DNA of 40,174 nucleotides from CAZUHK01 sp964620345. Lineage in GTDB: Bacteria > Planctomycetota > Phycisphaerae > Phycisphaerales > Zrk34. Where the stretch lies: the NCBI GenBank assembly GCA_964620345.1, contig CAZUHK010000008.1, positions 1 through 40,174 of the forward strand, in the 5' to 3' direction. Numbering within the stretch: position 1 is the stretch's first letter; each line of letters opens with the position of its first letter. The translations under genes were made by a program, and so were the position numbers. A model generated the notes under the pieces. That model had not been told where the DNA came from, did not search any database, and worked only from the letters and a program-made list of their open reading frames with translations. Positions 1 through 6,869 of this stretch are shown one piece after another.

Positions 1-89
1 GCATCGGACAAATCACCGAATCACGTCGAAAATCAACGACTGACACAGCACTAGGTTTCACTACACAATACTCCTATCCACATTCCGAA

Positions 90-299
90 TCACGCTGGCT
101 TAGACAATTCGAGCACCGCATTGCTGATGTGGGTTACGAAAGCCCGATGGGTCGCTTGTTCCGTAATCAGCACGTAGCCGCTGCTGACGCAGTATTCCAC
201 CGAAGCATCGAGCACTTCAGTGCGGGGTTCGATGATGGTCGCCTTCGCGACTGACTTTTGGACGGTCGTCGCAAAATGTTCAAACAACTGTTCGGTCAT
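90..299 (-). CDS. Small protein of unknown function, last gene of the CobW/HisI2 operon
   Basis: I do not recognise this 69-residue protein. It has no membrane segment or signal peptide and contains one Cys (residue 37). The predicted fold is mixed, with an N-terminal helix, a central strand-rich part and a C-terminal helix. It is supported as a gene by a good Shine-Dalgarno (AAGGAG on the minus strand at about 302-311) correctly spaced before its ATG. It also lies only 30 bp after the flavin oxidoreductase stop, in the same direction. Its position as the last member of a likely zinc-starvation operon suggests a role in metal homeostasis, but nothing in the sequence proves that. The 89 bases to the window edge beyond it show no gene. 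Confidence 0.6.
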   Translation of the reverse strand: MTEQLFEHFATTVQKSVAKATIIEPRTEVLDASVEYCVSSGYVLITEQATHRAFVTHISNAVLELSKPA

Positions 300-329
300 G
301 GAAATCTCCTTTATTTAGGGTTAATCGAA

Positions 330-1523
330 TTAGCACACACACTCCTGCCCGCAGCAGGACAGGTCATCGAGGTACATGCCCCATTGCCGATACATTTCCA
401 GTTGCTCGGCGGGCAGGCCGAGACGGTCCGCGATCGTTTTGGCGACGACGGCGAAGCGTTGACGGAACTTGTAAATGAAGCAGAAGACGTGGTTGTCGTG
501 CCGCACCATCGGCCCGCAGAGGAACAGCCCCGGCGTGATGGTCGATTCGTCTCGATCGTTGAGCAGGGGGTAGCCGTCCTCGCGCTTGTCGAAGAGGTCG
601 GCGACGAGCGACATGCTGCCGCGGAACCCGGTCGCGAGGATCGGCGGTGCGAAGGCTTTGAAGCGATCGCCATTGCCGCAGCGAACTTCATATCCGTCGC
701 CGTTCCTGAGTACTTCAGTGACATCCGCGCTACTTACAAGCTCTATCCGCTTCGACACCGATGGCTCTCGTAACCGCTCGCAGGTATAGGTGGATAACGA
801 GATGCTCGGGTCGGACGAATCGTACGCCCAAGGCGCGGGATCACCGCGGTCGAGCACCGTCACTTGCTTGCCAAGCCGGGCCAGGTGGATCGCCGCGTCG
901 ATGCCGCTTTCATAGCCGCCGATGACGACCGCTTTATTCCCCACGACCGATTCCCATGAATCAATCGTGGCGTTATGCCGACACAGTTCGGCGCCGGGGA
1001 AGCAGGCAGTCCGTGGGTATTGAAATTCGCCGGCCGCCCAGATCACATGCCGCGCCCAAATTGCTCCCTGGTCGGTGTGCAGCACAAAGCCGTTTTCCTC
1101 CGGCGTGACGCAGAGCACGTCAATGCCGGGGCGGACGGGCAACTCAAAGTACTCGGCCACGACACGCAGGAAGGATGCGTATTGCGCGCCCGTCGGGTGC
1201 TCGACGCCCAGTGTAAACGCCGGCGATACACCGAGGACCACGGAGTTGATGTCCAGCATGCCGATCGAGTTGGTGGCGAACGACGGGGTAATAAATCGCA
1301 TCTGCTCGGGCCACCGATCGAACGATGCGCCTACACCGTAACGGTCCAGGATGAGCAAGTCATCGACCCCGGCATCGGACAACGCGACGCCGACACCGAC
1401 CCCTGCCGCGCCCGCGCCGACGACAACGACATCGACCTCCACAAGAGAGGAGTCCGGTTGACCATGCGTCGGGGAAGGCGTCTTCCCCTCGGATGCGCCG
1501 CGGGCATTTTTATACTCTGCCAT
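330..1523 (-). CDS. FAD-dependent NAD(P)-binding oxidoreductase with Cys-rich C-terminal tail
   Basis: This 397-residue protein belongs to the flavin monooxygenase/thioredoxin-reductase-like superfamily. A Rossmann FAD motif (VVVGAGAAG, about residues 33-41) follows a charged N-terminal stretch. A second dinucleotide motif (VVIGGYESG, about 199-207) should bind NAD(P)H. A GLFLCGPMVRHDNH segment near residue 330 resembles the C-terminal FAD-contacting region. The protein ends in a tail with four cysteines (CCGQECVC, 390-397), which could bind metal or carry electrons. It starts 25 bp after hisI2 stops and has an AAGGA Shine-Dalgarno. The substrate cannot be read from sequence. Operon context (COG0523 protein, HisI paralogue) links it to metal limitation, which is inference. 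The family call is firm and the role is open. Confidence 0.85.
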   Translation of the reverse strand: MAEYKNARGASEGKTPSPTHGQPDSSLVEVDVVVVGAGAAGVGVGVALSDAGVDDLLILDRYGVGASFDRWPEQMRFITPSFATNSIGMLDINSVVLGVSPAFTLGVEHPTGAQYASFLRVVAEYFELPVRPGIDVLCVTPEENGFVLHTDQGAIWARHVIWAAGEFQYPRTACFPGAELCRHNATIDSWESVVGNKAVVIGGYESGIDAAIHLARLGKQVTVLDRGDPAPWAYDSSDPSISLSTYTCERLREPSVSKRIELVSSADVTEVLRNGDGYEVRCGNGDRFKAFAPPILATGFRGSMSLVADLFDKREDGYPLLNDRDESTITPGLFLCGPMVRHDNHVFCFIYKFRQRFAVVAKTIADRLGLPAEQLEMYRQWGMYLDDLSCCGQECVC

Positions 1524-1548
1524 GATTATCCTTCAATGCTGGCTCGCT

Positions 1549-2019
1549 TCAAAGTTGCGTGGGGTTCGGCGCATCGCCGTAGACCGCCCGCGGGTCGAAG
1601 GTCTTGGCGTCTTCGGTAAAGCGCAGCGGCTGGCCCGCGTGAGCACCGCATGGCACCGACCGGTAAAAACAGGAGCGGTAGCCGACGTGGCAACTGGCTC
1701 CGCCCTGGACATCCACGCGCAGCCAGATGCAGTCCTGGTCGTCATCGATCCGTATCTCGCGGACAAGCTGCACCAGCCCGCTCGTCGCGCCCTTGTGCCA
1801 GAGGCACCGCCGGCTGCGGCTCCAGTACGCCGCCTCGCCCGACGTGATGGTTTGCTCAAGCGCCTCGGCGTTCATGTAGGCGTGCATCAACACTTCGCCG
1901 GTGGCGTAATCGGTGGTTACCACCGGGATCAACCCGTGCTCGTCGAACTTGGGTGCAAGATCGACGCCCTCTTCGACCTGTTCGACGCTGAGTCTTTCTG
2001 AAAATGCTGGCTTATTCAT
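1549..2019 (-). CDS. hisI2: HisI paralogue (phosphoribosyl-AMP cyclohydrolase) lacking one zinc ligand
   Basis: HisI hydrolyses phosphoribosyl-AMP in step three of histidine synthesis and normally uses zinc bound by three cysteines plus magnesium bound by an Asp cluster. This 156-residue copy keeps the Mg-type aspartates (D92, D94, D96) and two zinc-type cysteines in CHVGYRSCFYR (C110, C117). The position matching Cys92 of the other HisI in this window is Asp93, and a new Cys lies four residues on (C97). I chose the ATG at 2019 because homology begins there; the open frame extends upstream into the cobW end. It sits 40 bp after cobW, inside a promoter-driven operon with a Fur/Zur-type site. 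HisI paralogues linked to COG0523 proteins are known from zinc-regulated loci, so a zinc-sparing isozyme is likely. Confidence 0.9.
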   Translation of the reverse strand: MNKPAFSERLSVEQVEEGVDLAPKFDEHGLIPVVTTDYATGEVLMHAYMNAEALEQTITSGEAAYWSRSRRCLWHKGATSGLVQLVREIRIDDDQDCIWLRVDVQGGASCHVGYRSCFYRSVPCGAHAGQPLRFTEDAKTFDPRAVYGDAPNPTQL

Positions 2020-2059
2020 GGGTGGATCGTTCTTTCTGAGAAGGCATGTTGCTGGGCAG

Positions 2060-3274
2060 TTACACGGTCGCCGACTCGGGCTGTTCCCAACTGGGCAGGG
2101 GATCATCGAAATCACGCCAGGACTCTCGCCCACTGCGCATCTCGTCGTCGGTGAGCAGGGCCGCGTCGAGATGTTCTTCGATCTTCTGCTGATTCATGTC
2201 CGCTCCGATGAACACGATTTCCTGCCGACAATCCCCCACCTCGTCGTCCCAGTGTTCTTCGATCCATTCACGTGTTTCGGGATCCTCAGGCCAGCGTTCC
2301 TTTCCGACGGCTACGAACCAGTAGCCCGCCCGGTCGATCTGTAACGAAGCGCCGGCCTGCGACCAGACTCCGCAGAAGTGCGGCCGGGTCGCGATCCACA
2401 GGTAACCTTTGGACCGAATCACGCCTTTGAGTCCGCTGTTGATCGCGTCCATCAGGCGTTGAGGATGGAACGGCTTTCGGCGTCGGTAGACGAAACTGCT
2501 GATGCCGTATTCCTCCGTCTCGGGTGTGTGTTCGCCTTTGAGTTCCTTGACCCATCCCGGCATCTGGCTGGCGCGCTCTTCGTCGAACAACCCGGTGCCC
2601 ACCACCTGTGACAAGTCGACTTTTCCGTGCGAAACGCGCAGGATGCGTGCGTCGGGATTCAGGTGGTGAAGAATGCCTTCAAGCCGCTGGGCTTCGGCGT
2701 CGGAAACCAGGTCGCACTTGTTGATGACGATGACATTGGCGAACTCGACCTGATCGGTCAGCAGATCGACGATGGTGCGCTGATCCTCTTCGCCCATGCC
2801 CATCTGCCGATCGTTGAGGCTTTGTTGACTGTCAAAGTCTCTGAGGAAATTGGCTGCGTCGACGACCGTCACCATCGTGTCGACCGTGGCGATGTCGCTG
2901 AGGCTTTGGCCGTTCTCATCGCGGAACGAGAAGGTCGCCGCCACGGGCATCGGCTCCCCGATGCCGGTCGATTCGATGAGCAGATGGTCGAATCGGCCTT
3001 CGGCGGCCAGTTTGCGCACCTCGACCATCAGGTCCTCGCGGAGCGTGCAACAGATACAGCCGTTACTCATCTCGACCATGGTTTCTTCGGTGCGCGACAG
3101 GGCCGCGCCGCCGTCGCGGACGAGGTTGGCGTCGATGTTGATCTCGGACATGTCGTTGACGATGACCGCGACGCGCAGCCCTTCGCGGTTGCGCAGGACG
3201 TGGTTGAGCAGCGTGGTCTTACCCGCGCCGAGATAGCCGGAGAGAACGGTGACGGGGAGTCGAGTTGATGTCAT
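2060..3274 (-). CDS. COG0523/CobW-family GTPase, putative zinc metallochaperone
   Basis: This 404-residue G3E GTPase should use GTP hydrolysis to deliver a metal ion, probably zinc, to client proteins. Visible motifs are the Walker A GYLGAGKTT (13-21), the family metal-binding CICC (73-76), ESTG of switch II/Walker B (101-104) and the guanine-specificity NKCD (185-188). A CobW C-terminal domain follows, with an acidic stretch before it. It is the first gene of the operon, with a clear sigma70 promoter about 110 bp upstream that is overlapped by a palindromic operator. The next gene is a HisI paralogue, the classic partner of zinc-linked COG0523 members (for example ZigA-like and YeiR-like groups). 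Cobalt or nitrile-hydratase roles are less likely because no cobalamin or nitrile hydratase gene is near. Confidence 0.92.
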   Translation of the reverse strand: MTSTRLPVTVLSGYLGAGKTTLLNHVLRNREGLRVAVIVNDMSEINIDANLVRDGGAALSRTEETMVEMSNGCICCTLREDLMVEVRKLAAEGRFDHLLIESTGIGEPMPVAATFSFRDENGQSLSDIATVDTMVTVVDAANFLRDFDSQQSLNDRQMGMGEEDQRTIVDLLTDQVEFANVIVINKCDLVSDAEAQRLEGILHHLNPDARILRVSHGKVDLSQVVGTGLFDEERASQMPGWVKELKGEHTPETEEYGISSFVYRRRKPFHPQRLMDAINSGLKGVIRSKGYLWIATRPHFCGVWSQAGASLQIDRAGYWFVAVGKERWPEDPETREWIEEHWDDEVGDCRQEIVFIGADMNQQKIEEHLDAALLTDDEMRSGRESWRDFDDPLPSWEQPESATV

Positions 3275-3384
3275 GGTTGAGATTCACGGTTGCAGGTGGG
3301 CAGTAATCAGTCCGTTGCCGCTAGCCAGCTGGACGATCACGCGGCGTACGGAAGGAGAGCAGCGCTAATCTGAAGACTGCCTAA

Positions 3385-3412
3385 ATGATAACCGATTCTC
3401 AATAACTGTCAA
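3385..3412 (-). promoter_or_regulatory. Sigma70-type promoter of the cobW-hisI2 operon
   Basis: On the minus strand a perfect -35 TTGACA (3407-3412) is followed after 16 nt by TATCAT (3385-3390), a near-consensus -10. The start of transcription would lie about 100 nt before the cobW ATG. The leader shows no obvious Shine-Dalgarno close to the ATG. Confidence 0.7.
3386..3401. promoter_or_regulatory. Candidate Fur/Zur-type operator
   Basis: TGATAACCGATTCTCA is an imperfect inverted repeat, TGATAAC against TGAGAAT on the other strand, separated by CG. The half sites resemble the TGAnAAT halves of Fur-family boxes, including the Zur boxes of several phyla. It fills the promoter spacer and overlaps the -10, the geometry expected for repression. 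Assignment to Zur rather than Fur rests on the genes it would control. Confidence 0.55.
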
Positions 3413-3670
3413 GGCCGGTGTCTGCGTTCGCACCGCGGAACGGGAAAAAATGGACGGGAATAGGTATCGGGTTGGGTGGTTCGGTGCTGGGTGAGCAAGC
3501 TGAACGCAGATTGAACCTGACACCTCCTATGAAGCCGGGTGTGTCAATGGGGTTTTTGTTCGTGGGTTGAAGGAGGGTTCAGTCTCCTATTCCAGCTGCT
3601 GCGTTTGGCGGTGGCCGATCGCAGGCCCATTCAACTTCGATCTTACCCTGTGTGATGCGCTGACCGTGAT
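3413..3670. other. Intergenic stretch with short dyads, no supported gene
   Basis: Between the cobW promoter and the moaA fragment I see no convincing coding sequence. The region holds a TGACAC...GTGTCA dyad at about 3519-3546 followed by GGGGTTTTT, and a loose GGAGGGTTCAGTCTCC dyad near 3571-3586. These could be terminator-like or remains of a small repeat element. They lie just past the point where moaA breaks off. Confidence 0.3.
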
Positions 3671-4060
3671 TTATGAAGGCACGCCAAAGCGGCATGCCGA
3701 ATGAGTCGATGTGGTCGAGCTTCTTTTCGCCCGACGAAACGCGGCGGCGTGCTGGGGCAGCGTCAGGCCATTGGTCGTCATCGTCAGATCGTCCACGCTG
3801 TCGATGCGCGACAGCCGCTCGATGATCTCGAACAGGTCGCGACGCGCGGTCGGTTCGCCCCCGGTGAGGCGCACCTTTCGCAGGCCCCATCGAGTAATCA
3901 GATGCCGCACCATCTGTTCGATCGTGCCGGCGGACATGCGTTGTTCACCGGGCATATCGGTGATAACCTGCGGTCGGCAGTACGTGCATCGCATGGGACA
4001 CGCCGGGGTCAGCGACAACCGCAGGTAACCGACTTGTCGACCTTGCGCATCCGAGAACAT
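3671..4060 (-). pseudogene. moaA: MoaA N-terminal fragment (radical SAM GTP 3',8-cyclase), truncated
   Basis: MoaA starts molybdenum cofactor synthesis by rearranging GTP and is usually about 330 residues with two 4Fe-4S clusters. Only 129 residues remain. The radical SAM cluster motif CPMRCTYC (C21, C25, C28) and the SAM-binding GGEP (67-70) are intact, and homology runs to about residue 110 (TMTTNGLTL). The frame then goes into unrelated sequence and stops. The other frames downstream do not resume MoaA, so this is loss of the 3' two thirds rather than a single frameshift. It begins directly after the narK stop, so it was the last gene of the nitrate operon. A working MoaA must be elsewhere if the nitrate reductase is active. 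Confidence 0.75.
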
Positions 4061-5389
4061 TCAAGCATCCCCCTGGCCAGTGACCAACTCAGAAACAGGT
4101 GGGACGCTACCAGACACCGGCGTACGCGTTTGACGGATGATTGCCGCCAGTGCCAGGCACAGAATCGCCAGCCCCAGGAACACAAGGAACCCCCGGGCGT
4201 AGCCAACCTCACCTTGCGCTTCAACGAAAGCGCCGAGCACCGGCGGCAGGACGAAGCCGCCGAGCGCGCCAAGTCCGCCGACCCAACCAGCCGCGCCGCC
4301 AACGGCTTGGGGCACCTCCTGGGGGACGAGTTTGAAGACGGCGGCGTTCATCACGCCCATTGCGATCGACAGCAAAGCCATGCCGGCTACCGCACCCGTG
4401 AACGACGTGCAGAATGCCAGCGTCGCCGCCCCGAACCCCATCATCAGGGCAAAGGCGATCAGCGTGCGTTCGCCGCCGAAGCGGTCAGCGACGAAGCCCC
4501 CGCCGACCCGCGCCAGCGAAGCGCCGATCGAATAGGCCGCGGTGAGTGTGCCGGCGAGGAACACCGTGGTGCCGAACAGCTTCGTCCAGTAGGTCGGAAA
4601 CCATGCGGTCAGCGCGATGAAGCCGCCGAACGTCGAGAAATAGATCAGCACCAGCAGCCACGTCTTCCAGACCGATGCGGACACTCGTAAGGATGTCATC
4701 GGCGTGCCGGACGGGAAGAGCACCTGTCCCATTTCGCCGGCCCGCTGACGCGCCTCGTCAGCAGCGACCCCTTGTTTACGCAACTGGAAGTACCACGCGT
4801 TGCGCCCCGTGGCCAGATACACCCCCAGCCCGACGATCAGAAACGCCAGCCACGCCAGGTAGGAACCGAGCAGATCGAACCGCGCGAGGGCGACAGGCAG
4901 GATGAACGAGAAGATGCCCGGGGCGAGGTTGCCGACGCCGCCAAAGGTCCCCAGCGCCGTGCCCTGCTTGTCCTTGGCGAACCAGTAGGAGACCTGGCTG
5001 ATACCAACGGAAAACGTGGCGATCCCGCAACCGCAGAGCAGGCCGAGGAAGAGAATCAGTGGATAAAACGCGCGGGTCAGTCCATCGGGGTAGTAGCGCC
5101 AGATGATGAACGACAACCCGGCCATGCCGATGATTGAAAGTGTGAGCAGCACGAGGAAGGGCCTGCGTCCACCGTTGCTGTCCACCCATGCCGAAAACGG
5201 GATGCGCAGCAACGATCCGGACAGCGCGGGCATGGCGACCAGCAGGCCGACCATCATCGGCGTGAGGTCCATCGCGGCCTCAAAGCGCGTGGCTGTGGGA
5301 CCGAACAGCGCCACCGCAGCGAAGCCGAAGAAGAAGCCGGCGGTTGCGCCGAACAGGCCTTGCGTGGGGTTGCCTTTGATCGATGTCAT
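4061..5389 (-). CDS. narK: NarK-type MFS nitrate/nitrite transporter
   Basis: This 442-residue protein has about twelve hydrophobic segments and should sit in the cytoplasmic membrane, moving nitrate in or exchanging nitrate for nitrite. The N-terminal segment rich in Gly/Phe (GFFFGFAAVALFGP) and the loop WVDSNGGRRPF between helices 2 and 3 fit the nitrate/nitrite porter family. A Gly-rich stretch near residue 154 (ALGTFGGVGNLAPG) matches the nitrate signature helix of NarK/NrtP proteins. Its ATG overlaps the stop of the preceding small membrane protein gene as ATGA, so translation is probably coupled. The genes upstream are Rieske, ferredoxin and nitrate reductase, which supports the substrate. 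Confidence 0.9.
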   Translation of the reverse strand: MTSIKGNPTQGLFGATAGFFFGFAAVALFGPTATRFEAAMDLTPMMVGLLVAMPALSGSLLRIPFSAWVDSNGGRRPFLVLLTLSIIGMAGLSFIIWRYYPDGLTRAFYPLILFLGLLCGCGIATFSVGISQVSYWFAKDKQGTALGTFGGVGNLAPGIFSFILPVALARFDLLGSYLAWLAFLIVGLGVYLATGRNAWYFQLRKQGVAADEARQRAGEMGQVLFPSGTPMTSLRVSASVWKTWLLVLIYFSTFGGFIALTAWFPTYWTKLFGTTVFLAGTLTAAYSIGASLARVGGGFVADRFGGERTLIAFALMMGFGAATLAFCTSFTGAVAGMALLSIAMGVMNAAVFKLVPQEVPQAVGGAAGWVGGLGALGGFVLPPVLGAFVEAQGEVGYARGFLVFLGLAILCLALAAIIRQTRTPVSGSVPPVSELVTGQGDA

Positions 5390-5655
5390 GAATCGGTTGC
5401 CTTTCTCTGGCGGTGTGAGCGTGAAGGTTGGTCCAGCAGATAGAGGTATCGCAGCAGGCCGAGGTTTAAGGCCAGGCAGACGAAGCTGGCGATCGCGGCG
5501 GGCCAGACGATCGAATCATCCCCGCCGAGAAAGGCGTTGACCGTCGCGGTGACCAGCCAGATCTGACAGATCACCAGGAGAAGAATGAAGCAGGTCATGC
5601 CGTAAACGATGGCGGTCTTTTGTTCGCGTGTGAATGATCGGTTTTGATGGCTCAT
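5386..5655 (-). CDS. Small two-helix membrane protein of the nitrate operon
   Basis: This 89-residue protein has two hydrophobic segments (about 16-42 and 50-74) joined by a short acidic loop (GGDDS). Its N and C termini are charged and the C terminus is strongly basic, so both ends are probably cytoplasmic. I chose the ATG at 5655 because it overlaps the Rieske stop (ATGA); the longer open frame upstream is a shadow of the Rieske gene. It lies between a Rieske protein and NarK, so it may be a small subunit or membrane anchor of the electron-transfer chain. I recognise no defined function. Short proteins of this shape recur in planctomycete nitrate loci as far as I recall. Confidence 0.75.
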   Translation of the reverse strand: MSHQNRSFTREQKTAIVYGMTCFILLLVICQIWLVTATVNAFLGGDDSIVWPAAIASFVCLALNLGLLRYLYLLDQPSRSHRQRKATDS

Positions 5656-6188
5656 GTGCTCAGCTCCACACCGGTGGCGTAAATGATGCCATCGTCGCCG
5701 ACGTTCAGCGTGATCCGCGGCAGCGGACGGCGCGGCGGGCCGGCCGTGGGCCGACCGGTCTGCATGTCGAAACAGCCCTTGTGGCAGGGGCAGACGAACT
5801 GCTTGTTCTCCACGTCGGGAATCACCGGGCACATCAGGTGCGTACACAACTGGCCGAAGGCGATGAGCTTGCCGTCGTCCAACCGCGCGAGCAGGCATTT
5901 ATCCTTCTTCCCGGGATAGGCGAACTGCACGACCTGGCCGACGCCGACCTCGGTGTCGGGTTTGATGGCGAGCGGTTCGTGGCGGGCGTCACGGCGGGCG
6001 GCGGACTGGGCGACCAGCATCACCTGCCCGGTCGCCATCGCGGCACTGGTGAGCACCAGAAACTTGGCGAAGTCGCGCCGGCTGACGTACTCATCCTGCG
6101 CGGTGTCGATGGGAAAGTCCTGCCGCCATCGGGGCTGGGCGGAGGCGGGCTTGCCGTCGGGATGCTTTGAGTGTGGCTTCCGGGCCAT
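5652..6188 (-). CDS. Rieske [2Fe-2S] protein with Tat-type N terminus
   Basis: This 178-residue electron-transfer protein carries the two Rieske cluster loops, CTHLMCPV (first Cys and His) and CPCHKGCF (second Cys and His), near residues 115-141. A twin-arginine motif SRRDFAKFL near residue 36 is followed by a hydrophobic stretch, so the folded domain is probably exported by Tat and held in the membrane by that helix. Pro/Gly-rich GPPRRPLP near the C terminus is the usual Rieske proline loop. It lies 15 bp after the ferredoxin gene and overlaps the next small membrane gene. A cytoplasmic NirD-type nitrite reductase subunit is unlikely given the Tat motif. A bc1-like donor or acceptor to the nitrate chain is more likely. 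Confidence 0.88.
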   Translation of the reverse strand: MARKPHSKHPDGKPASAQPRWRQDFPIDTAQDEYVSRRDFAKFLVLTSAAMATGQVMLVAQSAARRDARHEPLAIKPDTEVGVGQVVQFAYPGKKDKCLLARLDDGKLIAFGQLCTHLMCPVIPDVENKQFVCPCHKGCFDMQTGRPTAGPPRRPLPRITLNVGDDGIIYATGVELST

Positions 6189-6203
6189 GGGGGTCTCCGT
6201 GAA

Positions 6204-6845
6204 CTAAGCGGGCTCAAACATCGCATCGTCCATCACTGCCAACCGGATGGTGCGTTGCTGATCGGGTTCGTGCATGAATTCGGTGACATCGATCTGCTCG
6301 GTCGGCGATTCGCGCGGCACCATCATGTTGACTTTCGTGCGGATGCTCTGCTCACCGAAGCGGAACTGGTTGATCGGCCGCGACCGAGGCCGCAACCGTT
6401 CGATCTCTTCCCGCGTGCCGAAGAACAGCGCCTGGCTGGGGCAGACGGTGGTGCACATCGGCTTCTTGCCGACCGACGACCGGTCGTAGCACATGTCACA
6501 CTTCATCATCAGCGCCTGCTCGTCGAGCATCTTGGGGATGCCGAACGGGCAGGCGAGCACGCAGTTGTTGCACGCGATGCAGCGCGGCTTACGGGCCGAC
6601 TGCACCACGCCGTCTTCGGTTTTCTTGATCGCGTCGGCCGGGCACACCTCGGCGCAGGTCGGCGAGTCGCAGTGCATGCACACCACCGGCACCGTCTGCG
6701 TCGAATGGGACCGCTCAACGTAATCCAGTTGAATCATCGACTGCCCTTTATGCGTGTCGCACTCGGCGCACGCCTGCACGCACGACTGGCAACCGATGCA
6801 GCGGTTGGGGTCGATGAAAAACTCGAGATGATCGGGAACAGGCAT
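6204..6845 (-). CDS. Four-cluster 4Fe-4S ferredoxin subunit (NrfC/DmsB/NarH-like)
   Basis: This 213-residue protein has four cysteine groups of the kind found in electron-transfer subunits of molybdopterin enzymes. The first is CIGCQSCVQAC (16-26), then CMHCDSPTCAEVC, CIACNNCVLAC and a final CDMC...C...C set. It should pass electrons between the membrane cytochrome or Rieske protein and the molybdenum subunit encoded just upstream. No signal peptide is visible, so if exported it would travel with a Tat-bearing partner. Gaps to its neighbours are 24 bp (nitrate reductase) and 15 bp (Rieske). The C-terminal 60 residues lack cysteines and may dock to a partner. Confidence 0.9.
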   Translation of the reverse strand: MPVPDHLEFFIDPNRCIGCQSCVQACAECDTHKGQSMIQLDYVERSHSTQTVPVVCMHCDSPTCAEVCPADAIKKTEDGVVQSARKPRCIACNNCVLACPFGIPKMLDEQALMMKCDMCYDRSSVGKKPMCTTVCPSQALFFGTREEIERLRPRSRPINQFRFGEQSIRTKVNMMVPRESPTEQIDVTEFMHEPDQQRTIRLAVMDDAMFEPA

Positions 6846-6869
6846 ATTGTTGCTTTCGTCGTTGCTCGG

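Noticed and set aside
3519..3560. Possible insertion-sequence end near the TGACAC dyad
   Set aside because: No transposase remnant, target duplication or matching partner end was found within the window.
3579..3890. Possible frameshifted continuation of MoaA
   Set aside because: The alternative frame reads sequence such as LDHIDSFGMPLWRAF that does not match the expected MoaA core, and it stops after about 45 residues past the break. It does not restore the gene.
5652..6188. Rieske protein as NirD nitrite reductase subunit
   Set aside because: The twin-arginine motif and hydrophobic segment point to export, and no NirB is present.
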